In this document: piece after piece, positions 51,391-63,500 of the stretch
How the letters are laid out: each line of letters opens with the position of its first letter
Numbering within the stretch: the stretch's first letter is position 1
Source of the DNA: Trichoplusia ni
Taxonomy: Eukaryota; Arthropoda; Insecta; Lepidoptera; Noctuidae
Direction of reading: 5' to 3'
Length of the DNA stretch: 64,000 nucleotides
NCBI RefSeq assembly: GCF_003590095.1
Contig: NC_039483.1
Span: forward strand, 15,376,001-15,440,000
Position numbers and translations under genes: made by a program
The notes under the pieces: generated by a model
The model's input: the letters and a program-made list of their open reading frames with translations, nothing else
Database searches by the model: none
Told to the model about the DNA's origin: nothing

Positions 51391-51563
51391 TACTATTTTT
51401 CTAAGAATTAAAGAAATACATTCAAATTAGTATATACTTTCAGTGCCTTAATTTTGAAGCCCAAACCTTGTGATTCATTTTTGCTTAAAAAGCTAAATAC
51501 AAATGATTAATGTTGTCTGTGGGTTTTATATCGCCGTGTGATGTGTAATGGCTGTATTTTATC

Positions 51564-51597
51564 AATAAAACTCAATTATTCATAGATCACTTTTATT
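51564..51597. promoter_or_regulatory. opposed poly(A) signals between PCNA and the BTB zinc-finger gene
   Basis: AATAAA on the plus strand (51564-51569) and its reverse complement TTTATT at 51592-51597 for the minus strand are 22 bases apart. Transcripts of the two convergent genes would therefore end within or just past each other. Confidence 0.55.
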
Positions 51598-52811
51598 CTC
51601 CACAATAGTACAAATTAAGTCATGGCCATGTTTCACATGAGTATTGAATTTAATGCCATGAAAATTAAAATATGCATCTGTTGATACACATGCACAATTA
51701 AAATAAATTATTACTTCTAACAAAATGGAATGCAGAACTTAAAGCTTCGCAATTTTATACGAATTTTCTACACAATAATAGTTCTTACATCTAATCAAAT
51801 CTATCCCCAATAGCATTTACAATATAAAATATTGACGAGAGATCAAAATGAGACTGACTAGGGCTAAGGACTTGGATCTAATAAATGTTTTTCCCACTTA
51901 TATGTAGGTGTGGAACTATGTATGGTTACATTGCGACATTGGTTTACTTGAATTATATCTATCGTCTATTACGTCTAAACAAACATTTAGTTGAGATAAT
52001 GAATTAGATCCATTTTTATCGAATGAGATTTTGCACATAACTTGTACATAAGTGTTTTAGTTTGTGAAATCGTTATTTATCATTGAAGTCATATCTGTGA
52101 TAGTAACACTTAAATCATAAGCACCCAAGTCCTTACAACGAATACATATCTATAAATATTTAATTAAAAATTGCAAGTTTAATCTTATAATTAAGGACAA
52201 AAGAAGTAAGATGTTACGACCAGTGTGGTAATACGAGAAAACAAAAGATCGATCAAACTTTTTAGTAATGGTAGGCTGTAAATGTGAACTTTGAAATATG
52301 AAATCTATTATATCTTAATGGTACAGTAAGGTACATTAATGGAATGTTTTACAGTAATTATGTATATCTTGTGGAAAACACAACATATGTTTGGATTCGC
52401 TAGTTATCGCGCTTTCATGTATAAAAACTCTTCAAACTGTTAATAACTGATCTATTCAAGGGTGATGTGTTGATCTTATACTAATATTCTCAACAAAGTG
52501 CACACAATATTATGTTCTTAAAGTGCTAAAACACATAGGGGACTATATAAAGGCATACACTAAGGGATATTATAAGTCTTACCGCTTACGTGACTAGAAG
52601 TCAAAATACTTAAAATATTAATGTTAACTAAGAAATAAAAATAAGTCACTCAATATAAATATAAAATAACCGTAATACAAAAGGAGGGTGGGCAGGTGTG
52701 TGATGAAACGGACGAGTCACGACATCGCTACTTGTAACTTGAACTCAACGAGAGTAGAAGAAACGTTTACAATAATCGAAATAATAGTGTAGCGTGTCGC
52801 GCTGCCGAGTC
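51598..52811 (-). other. probable 3' untranslated region of the BTB zinc-finger gene
   Basis: AT-rich sequence without coding frames, from the last stop codon on the minus strand to the AATAAA at 51597-51592. About 1.2 kb. Confidence 0.45.
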
Positions 52812-52993
52812 TCACTGTTTCCACTTCTTAGCAGAGAAGAGCACCGCGCGCTGCTTGAGGAAGAGCGAGTAGCTCTGCTTGCGCTGCAGACCCGCGGCCG
52901 TTTCCTCGGCCGGCGGCTTCTTCTTGTCGATGGCGCGGCGGTTCTCGTCGGACATTGCATTCATGTATGCTCCTCGACGACCGCGCCCTCTCC
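52812..52993 (-). CDS. alternative terminal exon of the BTB zinc-finger gene
   Basis: Acceptor ttgcag at 52999-52994. The frame gives RGRGRRGAYMNAMSDENRRA, then KKKPPAEETAAGLQRKQSY and SLFLKQRAVLFSAKKWKQ, with a stop at 52814-52812. Third positions are almost all G or C, a strong coding signature. Its phase accepts one leftover base, which fits exon 7 (53777-53691, ending in a single G after THT) but not exon 8 as read at 53469-53271. It therefore looks like an alternative last exon replacing the fourth finger. Confidence 0.6.
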
Positions 52994-55900
52994 CTGCAAG
53001 TAATCATTAAAGATATAACTTTTGGAGATCACAAAAGCTAAATGTGTAAAAAAATCAGCACCACAGCGTAAGTAGGCACTTTTTTTGTGCGTTGCTAGAG
53101 ACTTATGATCCAGAAGTCCAACCCGTCTCCAGCAATCCCGACCTCATCGTTAATACTGAATCACCTTACATTATCCCATCTCATCTCGGGTAATTAGGAC
53201 AAGCAGAGCTTTGAAATTCGGTGTTTGCTGCACGTGCAGTACAAGGTTATCCAGTAGCGGCGTGCATTACCTGCCCCCCCTCCGCGGCCTCAGGCCTCGC
53301 GCTTGACGTCGGAGGGCCCGGGCAGGGGCGCGGGCGGGTCCCCGGGCCCCGGCCTGCCCCGCGCCCGGCCCCAGCACCTCCTGCTCGTGCTGCGTGCGCA
53401 GGTGTCGCAGCAGGTTCGACTTCACGTTAAAGCCCTTGTTGCATAGCCCGCACAAGAATGGACGCTCGCCTACATACATATAACATGGCTCTATTATTTG
53501 AATACATAGGTAGGTACTACTATTTTAATGTTTCAGAATAGTTGCACTGTCAAGAATTTCGTAAAGATTGGTGTTATCAGCAATAAATTATAATATAGTT
53601 GAGGTTTCAATAACAGGTTTGATTACTAGGCAAATATAGAAATATATTAACAGTTATGTTAATAATACATTATAGATAATGAGCACTCACCAGTATGTGT
53701 TAGCATATGTCTTTGCATCGATGCATGCGATGGGAATATTTTCTTACAAACGGAACATGTCTTGTTTTGCGCGCCGTCTGTGAAACGATTGTGACGTTTT
53801 GGTCGGACACTGTTGTTTGATATGGCCAATTCTAGACAACCGACATCGAACGAACATTTAGAATAGGGTTCAGTTAGGCAGACAATCACACATATGCAAT
53901 TTGGTTGGTAACAGCAAATTAAATATGGCTATATTAAATTATAAATAAAAGAAAAAAATAACGTTATTAGTAGTAACAACTAACTTAATAATATATCGTA
54001 TAATATTAAGTTGAAGGTACTGTTTTTTAAGTGATTCAATAATTTGACAAAAACGAATGATAAAAATTGAATTAGCCAATCTGTATCAGGATGCTCTTAT
54101 ACTGGAGCTGTTCCAAAGTTTTCAAAAACTTGCAAAGCAAACCCCTGCATTTTTGCTTGTTTATAAACTGTTTAAAAAATATTTGTTTTAATGACGTTTT
54201 TCGGTGATGAAATTTTATCTTTCAAGTGTTTTTCCAAGAGACAAGACTGTGGTAGCACTGATTAAAAAACACTGAATTCATCATTGGTTTTTCGTCAAAC
54301 GTTATTGACCCGCTTAAGGTATGCTCGAGTTAGTTGTAAACATAGACAGACTGCATTGCGATAAAACTGCGCAGGATTATGTCAAAAGTTTTCCATTAAT
54401 CTTTAATTATTTTTAACAAGGCTTTGTAATCATCGCTTTCTCGACAATTTAATTAAGTTGCAGTCCATCTATATTCACGTGGGTAGTTAACCAAAAATCA
54501 ATTTTATTTAAAAAAAAACATTATATATAGTTACTTGAGTATCTTTAAACAACATTTAAAGCTTATGGGGAGATACCAAAAATCTTTATCTACTTTACAA
54601 GAGATAATTAAAAATAAGATATAAAAAACTATTTAAAAACACTACATAGGTCTATTGTCGAGAATCAGCCGTACAAAAATAAGAACCGGATACCAAAAAA
54701 GTTTAATACTATAACCATCGGCAAACTTTAACTAAATGATTATGATGGGTCTAAAGAGTAGGATATTTCACTGAGGTAAGGTGTTTTGGTATTTATGGAG
54801 TATTGCGAAGCGCTTTAAATTTCGCAATCGTAGATTAGCCGTATTTTAAGAATTTCTTAGTCATTCAGAATTGCCATCTCTAAAATATGGCAACCAAGAC
54901 GTGTCAATATCACGGATTTAAGAGCTCAGAAACCGGACAGGTTAACAGTTTTATCATGTGAGTCGGTGAAAGCTCAGATCCCCTTTTATATAAGGCAAAT
55001 CCGTCTATGATCCTTCATTTTTTTTTATGTTTGCCGATGACTATACCGAAGGTTTTTATATTAATGATTTAAGTATAATGAGATTATTAAATAATCAATC
55101 TACCAAAGAAACAGAACTAGGATTAATAGTGATACCCTCAAAAACAAAATCATATTCACGAGTTATCACCACACATAATAAAATAAAGACAGTTATTAAT
55201 TAATGCAAAATAGAAGAATTATCCCGGCAATTAACTTGAACTACTATAATGCAAAATAAAACGAATTTCATATTGCTTTAATATTGTAAATTATGACATT
55301 AAATTATTTAAAAATAGGTTTTAGTTGATTTATTATTAAAATTTATAGAAATAAAATTCAAAGCAATGATCATATTCAAGGTGCAAGAAAATGTATACTT
55401 AATTTTGACTCAGAATCTGTTCATATAACTGAAGCCTTGTCCAAAACTGCAACGATCATAATAATATTATGGCACTATGCGTTCTGGTTTTGTAGTCAAG
55501 AAATGTCGTAAAATCGCACATCACGGATGCCTTGTGAATGACACTTGTAAATGTTTGTGAAGAACCTTCGAAACAAGGATTAGATACACCAGAGCGGGAG
55601 CCGTTAAAAAAAAAAGGTTTTCCTATACGTAAGTTTGAACCGATGTAACTTTATTTAGGCTCTCTGGTCAAGTATGAGATCAAACATATTTCTTTCGAAG
55701 TTTCTACATTATAGCTAATAAACCTTAGTACGATTATTACCATCGCACGCCGAGAACGCATTGTGCGTCTTATAATCGTTTGTAGTTCGGACAAAGCTAA
55801 CGCAATGTCTGTGCAAAAATGTAAAGAGTCGTGATCATTGTTCTGAACATCGTATGTTAGTTAAAATATAGGATATAATATATAAGTGTGGAACAGACCT

Positions 55901-58900
55901 GATTCGGTGTGAGTGTTCTGTATATGTCGCACCCACTCAGCCGGATTGGGGAAGTGCTTCTGGCAGAGGTCACACCTTAGTAATGCCAGTGTTTCTTCCG
56001 TGTCATCGCTCTGGAATAGGCAGATGGAATTTAGATGTTGTGAACATAAAGACTTATTAAGAGAAGTCTTATAATATCGTGCGTGTTGCAATATTTTGCG
56101 TAGCCGCGCAGCTTGGATTAAAGAGTGATATGTAATGGCTAGACAATTAAAATAGGGCGTTTTTTTAATTAAAGTGTGAGTTAAACCTTTAGGCGATCTT
56201 GCCGGACACTTAAATTAATCGGAGAGACCGATTTACGTAGGTGATAATAATTCTTTAGTATATGAGATTGCATTTCTTTATTCAATAATTATAAATTGGG
56301 TTGTCAACTTAAAATTGTTAATATAGCTTTTCGAGTTGGCCGATTTTCTTCAAGGATTTTATTTATTTTCATGCACAGAAGTTAATACGATGGGGTTTGT
56401 ATCACCAACGAATTTTACACTTTATAATTATAATATTGACAAAAAATATATAGTAGGAAGAGTATGTTCGTTCTGCACAAAGCTGAGTGAGTAGTGTGTG
56501 GTGTACGTACGTCGGAGCGCAGTTTCCGCTTGCGCGCGGCGGGCGCGGCGTCCCGCGCGTGCGCCGTGACGTGGCGCACCCACGCGGCCGGGACTGTGAA
56601 CGTCTCCGCGCACAGCTCGCACGACAGCGGGCTGTACGTCTGCCACACAACCAACAATCTTAGCATACCAGGTAACCAACACATTTGAAATGCACTGGCT
56701 AAGCAAATAATCATATAGTAGACACTGCACAGATAGCAGAGAGGTTGAGGTCATCAAGTCAAACCGGCGTCGTGTCGTGGGTTCGATCCCCGCATAGGAC
56801 AATCATTTTTGTAATCCACGAATGCTTGTCCTAAGTCTGGATGTCATTGTGCGTGTGATTTGTATGTTTGTAAAACACCCCGCGACACAAGGAATTAAAT
56901 TCCTTACCGTCGGAGTCGTTTTTTTTTTAAAAACTTGAGTTTTCAAAGAATCTTAATATATGTACAATACACATTGCACTTCTGATACCTTTTTTCAATT
57001 AATGCAGCCACACTCATATACATATACTGCTTATATAATTAAAAAAATACAAGTATGAGTATATCTTCCTGAATGTAATATAAATTATCACAACATATGA
57101 ATTTACAACACTAATTATCCCATATCAATAAACAAGACATGTACTCACCAAGCTCTCCTCTTCAATGTCCACTTCATCAGCAGGTTCACATTTGACACTC
57201 ATTTCAGCGTGGAACATCTCAGCAATTGATCGCTCTTCCTCTTCTATACTACTAGCATCCCATTCTGGCTCATCCTTTATCTGAATTTCAGTTTCCACGG
57301 GACTTTGTATCGATTTTTCTGAAAAAGAAATTTCGTTTTAGTACCACATTAAGCATCCAATACGGGAGAAGTCCACAATAGGCTATGGTCATCAACACAA
57401 AAATATGGAAAAGATGAGAATCAGCTATTTATCCTATAATAGGATAAATGCATCTGAATAAAAATGTTAACAACAAGTTGAAGTGGATCATATTAAACTT
57501 AAGATATACCAATGCAGAAAAGAGCATGTGTTGTCATTTTTAATGGTATATTATTGACATATTCTCTAGGTACAAGTCTCTATCTTCACTTGGACACTTC
57601 TTGTTTTTTGAACTTCTTGTGTTCAAAAAACAAGATCTTGGAAAATGGTAGGAAGAAGTGATAGCTGTAAGAATTGGAAGAAATTCTTTGCCAAGCACAA
57701 GTTCAAACACGCTGTTTATAAACAACATCGTAAGTACAATAATAATAACTAAACTTACTAGAGTCCAGTTCCTCAGCATCTTTAGCATCCTCATCAGATT
57801 TGGTTCCAGTCTTCGTTCTCTTTCCATACTTCCTTTCAGCTGCATGTCGTCTTAATATCCTAGGGGTCGGCTGATCCTCTGAAGAATCATCATTTGAAGG
57901 AGCCCCAGAAGTTGTAGGGGATGGTGTGGTTACCGTGGTAACGGTGGATGTTTCAACACCTGTTGGTGCTGCTACTAATATTGTTTGGCCCTTTGGTGCT
58001 ACAGGTCGGATAGCTGCTTGAGTTGTGCCTTCAGCTGTTTTGATGAATACTAATTTTGGTGGGCCTATGAACATGGGCCTGAAAAGAAGAATAATTAACT
58101 ATTAACAGCCAGTCATCATAGGCACAGATGTTTTGACTGCCTCAGCAAAAACTGAAACACTACTGTTAGTGGAGTGGTATAAAAGGTGACCAAGCCAAGC
58201 CCACAGGGTGCATCACGTCGCGAGTTTAATGCTTATGAAAATCATAAGTGAGATCCACAAAAAAATGGTTCCAAGTTTGGGTGACTTGTGATAAGTAAAA
58301 TCATCCACAACACCTCGATAAAATACCTTAGAGCAGTAAAGAACATATAATTTAAAAAACAGGACTGTCCTTCACAAAAAAAGATGTAAGAAGACTTGAG
58401 AAGTCAGTACATTACAGTACAGTTTTCAACAAAACTTTTTTAAACAATAAAGAATAAAGTATTTTTTAATGAAATGAGTTTGTAAATACCTTGGACCTCC
58501 TTGCACAGGGTTAAAGGCTTTCAACAACTTATCATCCTTTTTAATAGCTATTTTGGGTTGTATGGGTACTTCATCAGTTTTCTTTGTTTTATTAGATGTA
58601 TTGTTTGTAGCTACAGCTTTGGTTGTAGTTGCTTTCTCTGCCGGTATCTCCCCACCGGACTCATCACTCTGTCTCCACAACCCTCGGATCTTAAGTACCT
58701 CTCCTGCTTTCAGTACTGTATCTAGAACTTCATTTGATACTGTTGTTTCACCTAGAAATTGATTGAGGTAAATCAGAGTAGAACAATGTAAATCAATTGC
58801 TTTGTTTGAAAGTCGTCATAAAAGCTTCTTAACTTTTGTGTAAACTATTGGGTGGAATAAGTTTGCAATACTAAATATAAGTTTGCAAAACAAACTTTAA

Positions 58901-59285
58901 GCTTCATCCAATACATGGTGCTTTAATTGTTTATGTTATTTCTAAATAAAAAAATATTAAAACTGTGTAATTATAAAATACAAGTTCACTGACCTTTGTA
59001 CATGTACTCTATGAGCACCTTCAAGGCTTTAGCGGAGATCTCAGACGGTAGCACCACATAGAGCAGGCCGCCCATCCGAGTCTGAGAGCGCTGTCCTTCG
59101 AACAGGCCACTCAGATACACACTACACGAGCTCAGAATGAACTTGTGCGCTGGTATCTGCGACCCGTCCAACGTGCACAGCACCACGTCCGTGAACCGCT
59201 CCGAGCGAAGCAACGCCGCCACGGAGCCGTTCAAATGCGAACTGTGCGAGTGCCATTTCAACTGGTACGTGTCCGTAGACGTCAT
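52812..59285 (-). CDS. BTB/POZ and C2H2 zinc-finger transcription factor
   Basis: Minus-strand exons in phase: 59285-58994, 58751-58490, 58078-57759, 57318-57149, 56639-56511, 56010-55899 and 53777-53691 (457 residues so far), then a terminal exon at 53469 or at 52993. Residues 1 to about 120 are a BTB domain (QLKWHSHSSHLN, FTDVVLC, IPAHKFILSSCS, EYMYKGETTVSNEVLDTVLKAGEVLKIRGL), which mediates dimerisation. A long disordered linker follows with TPRILRRHAAERKYGKRTK, then acidic stretches. Four C2H2 fingers lie one per exon: CELCAETF...HVTAH, CDLCQKHF...HIQNTH, CSVCKKIF...HMLTH and CGLCNKGF...HLRTQH. It resembles Drosophila BTB-ZF regulators, but I cannot name the orthologue. Expected role: sequence-specific nuclear regulator. 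The last exons show a phase conflict, described separately. Confidence 0.85.
53267..53469 (-). CDS. exon carrying the fourth zinc finger and an alternative C-terminus
   Basis: The acceptor at 53471-53470 joins exon 7 to complete a classical linker (HTGERPFLC), followed by the finger CGLCNKGFNVKSNLLRHLRTQH. After HEQE the sequence is extremely GC-rich. The same frame runs to a TAA at 53269-53267 with a low-complexity tail, while a neighbouring frame gives the protein-like DPPAPLPGPSDVKREA and a TGA at 53292-53290. A donor-like CAG|GTAATG follows at 53271. Either a base is missing or extra in the GC-rich run, or a small splice event shifts the frame. Confidence 0.6.
53890..55860. other. intron of the BTB zinc-finger gene
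   Basis: AT-rich, no exon or recognised repeat. It is the largest part of the 2.1-kb intron between fingers two and three. Confidence 0.6.
56715..56940 (+). mobile_element. second tRNA-derived SINE, in an intron of the BTB zinc-finger gene
   Basis: A tRNA-like head (agcagagaggttgaggtcat, with a B box ggttcgatccc at 56780-56790) is followed by a body containing cctaagtctggatgtcattg, gtgcgtgtgatttgtatgtt and accgtcggagtcg, and ends in a T-run at about 56920. The body differs from the SINE at 42341, so it is a second family or subfamily. It lies antisense to the host gene. Confidence 0.75.
57599..57635. repeat. short perfect inverted repeat (15-bp arms, 7-base loop)
   Basis: Bases 57599-57613 (tcttgttttttgaac) pair perfectly with 57621-57635, with the loop ttcttgt between them. 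It lies in an intron of the BTB zinc-finger gene. Confidence 0.8.
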
Positions 59286-60060
59286 TTTTCTTGTTTATAT
59301 TCTACATTTTACACCATCTGTGACAAACATAAAACATTGCATTCCATTAAGATTCTAGTTAACGAAATATCTAAGCGACTTACATTTACTTTCAATCCAA
59401 ATCTACTTTTTAATCAATGAACAAAATAAGGTTATAGTCTCTATCTTGAAATTGATTATTTTGAAATTTTGAATGGCATGACAGCGGCGCGCACTTGTGT
59501 TTGTAAACTTCGGCAAAAGTCAATTTAAGCACTTTCTAAATAGAGACACTTTTCTATCATAAATCTCAATGGGTAATAACATAAATAAACTGATAATAAT
59601 CCAAAATATTTAATAAATCAAAACAACTTTAGAAGATTCAGCACTGGAAATAATCTTAGATTGTTATTATAAGAACGAATGGTCAGTTGACCGGTGAAGT
59701 TGTGATTGCCGCAAGTGACGGACTCACGGCGCGGCATGACGCGGGGTGAGGGAAACGGACATATAAACACAAGTACATAATATAACAGAAATACTTATTA
59801 TCCTTAAGAACGCCATAAACTGTTAACTAACAACATAGATTTTTGCGAATCCTAATTGTTTATTTTTTAATATGTTATGTAGTACTGGCAAACAAACAAA
59901 ATACACAATAAAAATTATGTCATAATCTACTGCTTACCGTGAACACCGTTTATTGAACTATGTAGAAGACACATAATAATACATCACATCAGTCTTCATC
60001 ACAATTCCATTTAGAAACACGTTTGAATTTGAATAATATCCAAAAAGCAATGGCGCAACC
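59286..60060 (-). promoter_or_regulatory. 5' region of the BTB zinc-finger gene
   Basis: No coding exon is seen. The sequence upstream of the start codon is AT-rich with one CpG-rich patch at about 59700-59760 (gactcacggcgcggcatgac). A promoter here or in the CpG-rich block at 60060-60300 is likely; the transcription start is not visible. Confidence 0.35.
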
Positions 60061-60300
60061 ACCGCGTGCGACCCTCAAATCTGGTGTGCGGCGGCTGCGG
60101 CTGCGAAAATCGATACAATTCGTATTGATTTAACTCGTACTTCGTAGACCGGGGTTGCGCGTTTATCTAATCGATCCAACCGGAGCAGCGAGCGTCGGTT
60201 CGGTTGTGCGGCGCGCGCCTGCGTCGTGTTGCGAGGGGCGCGTTTCGTAGCCACCGGCGCCCGCCCTGACTCCGCATCGCCATTCCCACCCTGTTCACGC
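60061..60300. promoter_or_regulatory. CpG-rich block, candidate promoter
   Basis: Strikingly CpG-rich compared with the surrounding DNA (for example gtgcggcgcgcgcctgcgtcgtgttgcg near 60207). It lies between the BTB zinc-finger gene on the minus strand and a possible plus-strand exon at 60378, so it could be a bidirectional promoter. Confidence 0.45.
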
Positions 60301-60377
60301 GCAAATTGCTTTTATGCTATACAATTTTCAAACAACGATGGACTTTACCTATATTTATTTTTTGTCCTAGTAGTAGG

Positions 60378-60539
60378 ATGAAATCACATGACACGGGTTT
60401 TCCAAAATCTCTTTCAAATCATTTTCCTTTGACTCCAAAACTTATAGACTTAAAATCTAGCTATGCCAAATACGACGGTCGAATTGCGCTAAACCAACAA
60501 GTTATGAAAGGAGATGGAAGCCAAAAGTTGCTCCTATCA
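60378..60539 (+). CDS. possible first coding exon of an unrecognised gene
   Basis: An acceptor-like tttttgtcctag ends at 60370; seven bases later an ATG opens a frame of 54 codons that ends exactly at a strong donor (ATCA|GTAAGTATC at 60540). The peptide starts MKSHDTGFPKSLSNHFPLTP and continues KLIDLKSSYAKYDGRIALNQ, QVMKGDGSQKLLLS. It has balanced, protein-like composition, unlike the translations around it. I do not recognise the family, and no following exon in phase 0 could be identified with confidence before the window ends. Confidence 0.35.
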
Positions 60540-63500
60540 GTAAGTATCAGTCTTACGTAAGTAAGAAGATGGCAATCGTTTATAAATTCTAGAGAGCACA
60601 TTTTTCCCTAAACAAACTGAATTTTCGTAAACACTTCCCCATAAGTTACAACTGTTACAAGACATGTAAATAGCAAATGTGTGACGAGTAGGTACGTAAT
60701 AGCTATTGATTCCCAATTCGCGGAAAATACAAGGGTTTTCTGCAATAGCGTACCTACGTATGATATACATCAGAATAAAGACAAATTCTTAGTTTACCAA
60801 ATAAGTATAAAAAACATTACTAATTAAATAAAATAGGGCTGCATATATTGCATCGAATTATGAACGCGTCCGGCCCGAGAGTGCGATCGGTGTAGGGGAG
60901 AACTGGCGACAATTTTAATTATTGCGATGCATCATGCAGGCAAAGCAGGCAACTAGTTATTTTAGAATGGTATCGAAATATTAGAAAAAATATAGTACAC
61001 ATAAGTGTTATACATCTCATACTCATACAAATGTATTTGTCTCGAAATCAGATTGCGGGTTTTTTGCTAAAGTTTTACAGACTAAATAATATAATATACA
61101 ATTTAGACGAAGTAACTAACCTTCAATGTAATCCATAATTATCCATAGCCGCAGGTAACCGACAAATCGCACACTTCTATTTTGCATGTTACATAAAATG
61201 CTACCTATATCGTGCACAGTTTTAATATTCTGTTTTTGAATTCAATGTGTTCGTATTGTTGTTTTATTATTTATTCAATAGTTAATAGCTGCACAAAAGA
61301 AAAAACAGAACATAAAAGAAAACAAATAATATTTTATTTTTTTATTAATATTTTTTCAAATATTGTATTTTCTCACTCTCTCTACAAAATCGATCATAGC
61401 TAAAGGCTAAAACAAAGAGCGATTTCATTAAGAACCACCTCCTTTTTTTGAAGTCGGTGTATAATGGATATAATTATAAAATGCAGCTGTTACGTCCGCT
61501 AGTCGGCCCGTACCGTAACCCGTTCAATGCGCATGATGTAGACAATAGTACAACATGCATCGTCATAAGTGTAATGTGATGCACGACAGTCTGTTGTCGA
61601 GGGGTTAACTTCGTGTTTTTATATCAGCGATATTTTTAAACAAAATGTTTTGATTAAGTATGTAATAATTACCTATAGGGAGCTAATGTAACCTATTTAT
61701 TTACAGATTTTATTTCCGCTGATTTAAAAAATTATAAACATCGAATGTATCAAAATTGTAACATTTTTTTTTGTTTTAATTTTTTATCACATTTATTCTT
61801 ACACTCAATTTGGTATATAATAAATGTTACGCAATACATTGCTAAAAAATTCATTCTTATTTTAAAAGATACTTAGTACAAAATGTTATTTGAATCATGT
61901 TTTTATCTAAGTGCGTGTCTAGTCCATGGTTGACTGTCTTTTCATCTAGCACCAAAAAGGTTCCATCTAGCACCTTTTTGCGGTGTATAAATTCATTTGT
62001 TTTTAAATGGCGTACGCAGCTGTCGGCTTGCATTCTATCATAGTATACGAAGCTAGTTACGTAGGTGTTTGTCCTCGCCGTTCTAGAGCGTTCAGCGTTG
62101 CTGCGTGGGGCGGGCTTGCGCGGATCGCGTGCGCACACAATATTGATTTTCTTTGTGACCCCACGCTTTCATGATACTTCCCCCTACCTACAATGTACAT
62201 GATAGTAAAGCATAGCTGTTGAACACACACAAAGCAGCGTTATTGCAATTTTTTTTAGATTTTTTTCCCATGTCATTTTGCACTTTTTCTGGGGCTTACT
62301 GAAAATCTGGTTTGGGTATCAATTCATAAGTTCTCAACATACTTTTCATTAGGTACTTAAGTGTTAGCCCATCCGTTCACTTATAATTTAGAACCCTCAG
62401 CTGACCTTGCGGCATTAACTAAAAAGTTATCTATCTATTTATTCGCATATCAAAAACAATGTGGGTATAAAGTGAAACCAATGAAGTATCAAATCATGCT
62501 TCATCTCATTTTGAACGCACTCAGCCTTGTACCTATAAGAGAAAATGATATCGCAGAGCTTTATTGAGGTTCAATTTGCTTAAAAAAGAACTAAGTTAGG
62601 CTCTTTACAAATATACATTTATGAAAAAAAAGTATTTCACAATAGAAACCCGATTGCGTCTACGTAAGGAAGGCACGTGTTTTTGGAACGTGGAACGGCG
62701 TCGGCGTCGTTTGCAGCCCTTCGTGATTGGCAAGACAACTTTAATTACACAATTACAATGCTGTTGTAGCTTTATAATTGGCACTAAACTCTATAAAAGT
62801 ATGTACCTTAACAATTAGTTACACTTTTCTTTTAGGTACAATAAATATTTGTAGATATATGAATACTTAGACGAAATTATACTTGCATTTTGGTGTTTCG
62901 TTACGACTAAAAACGCTTTACATGATTCACGAATGTAGTTAAGTTGGAGTAAGCTTTTACACATTTTACGTCGGTCCATTTTTTCGGTTTCTATTAACTG
63001 CTAAAGCTATACATATAAGTACATTACAATATAGAGAGAACTTTAGCGGGCATGGGAGAATAGACTTTTATAGACTGGTATAAGTTGGCGTAGGAGAGAG
63101 AACCACATCAAGGTACAAGGGAATGGTGAAGCACTTGTGAGTCCGGCACACCTCTCCGCTTTCCCCGGGGCGGAGAAACTCCATGAGGATTTCCTTACAT
63201 TCCCGTTGTCCTTGCTTTATGAAAAAGAACCACTCAAAGTGGTTTTATCCGACGAAAGAATGCCATACCTCCCACCTTCTTTAGTGCGCCGAGATTAGCA
63301 AAGATTTCCTCGATAAATAAAAAAGGATGCAAAACCTGGGAAAATGTTTTTTTTTTTCTATCAGGGTGAGACAGAAGATGCTCTACTTGGTCAATTTAAA
63401 CGATAAATCGGCAAGATCTTTTACAAATATATCCATAAAAGAATCTTAATCTCTACGAAAGTTTGGTTGTTATGAACTTGGTTTCTTCACACGATTACAT

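Noticed and set aside
56717..56805. A tRNA gene
   Set aside because: Same reasoning: B box present, but a SINE body follows directly and the cloverleaf is not convincing.
61857..62138. A 93-codon minus-strand frame as a gene
   Set aside because: Half of it lies in a CpG-rich patch and half over short internal repeats; no recognised family.
62361..62567. A 68-codon plus-strand frame as a further exon of the gene at 60378
   Set aside because: The nearest acceptor-like site at about 62353 puts stop codons in phase 0.
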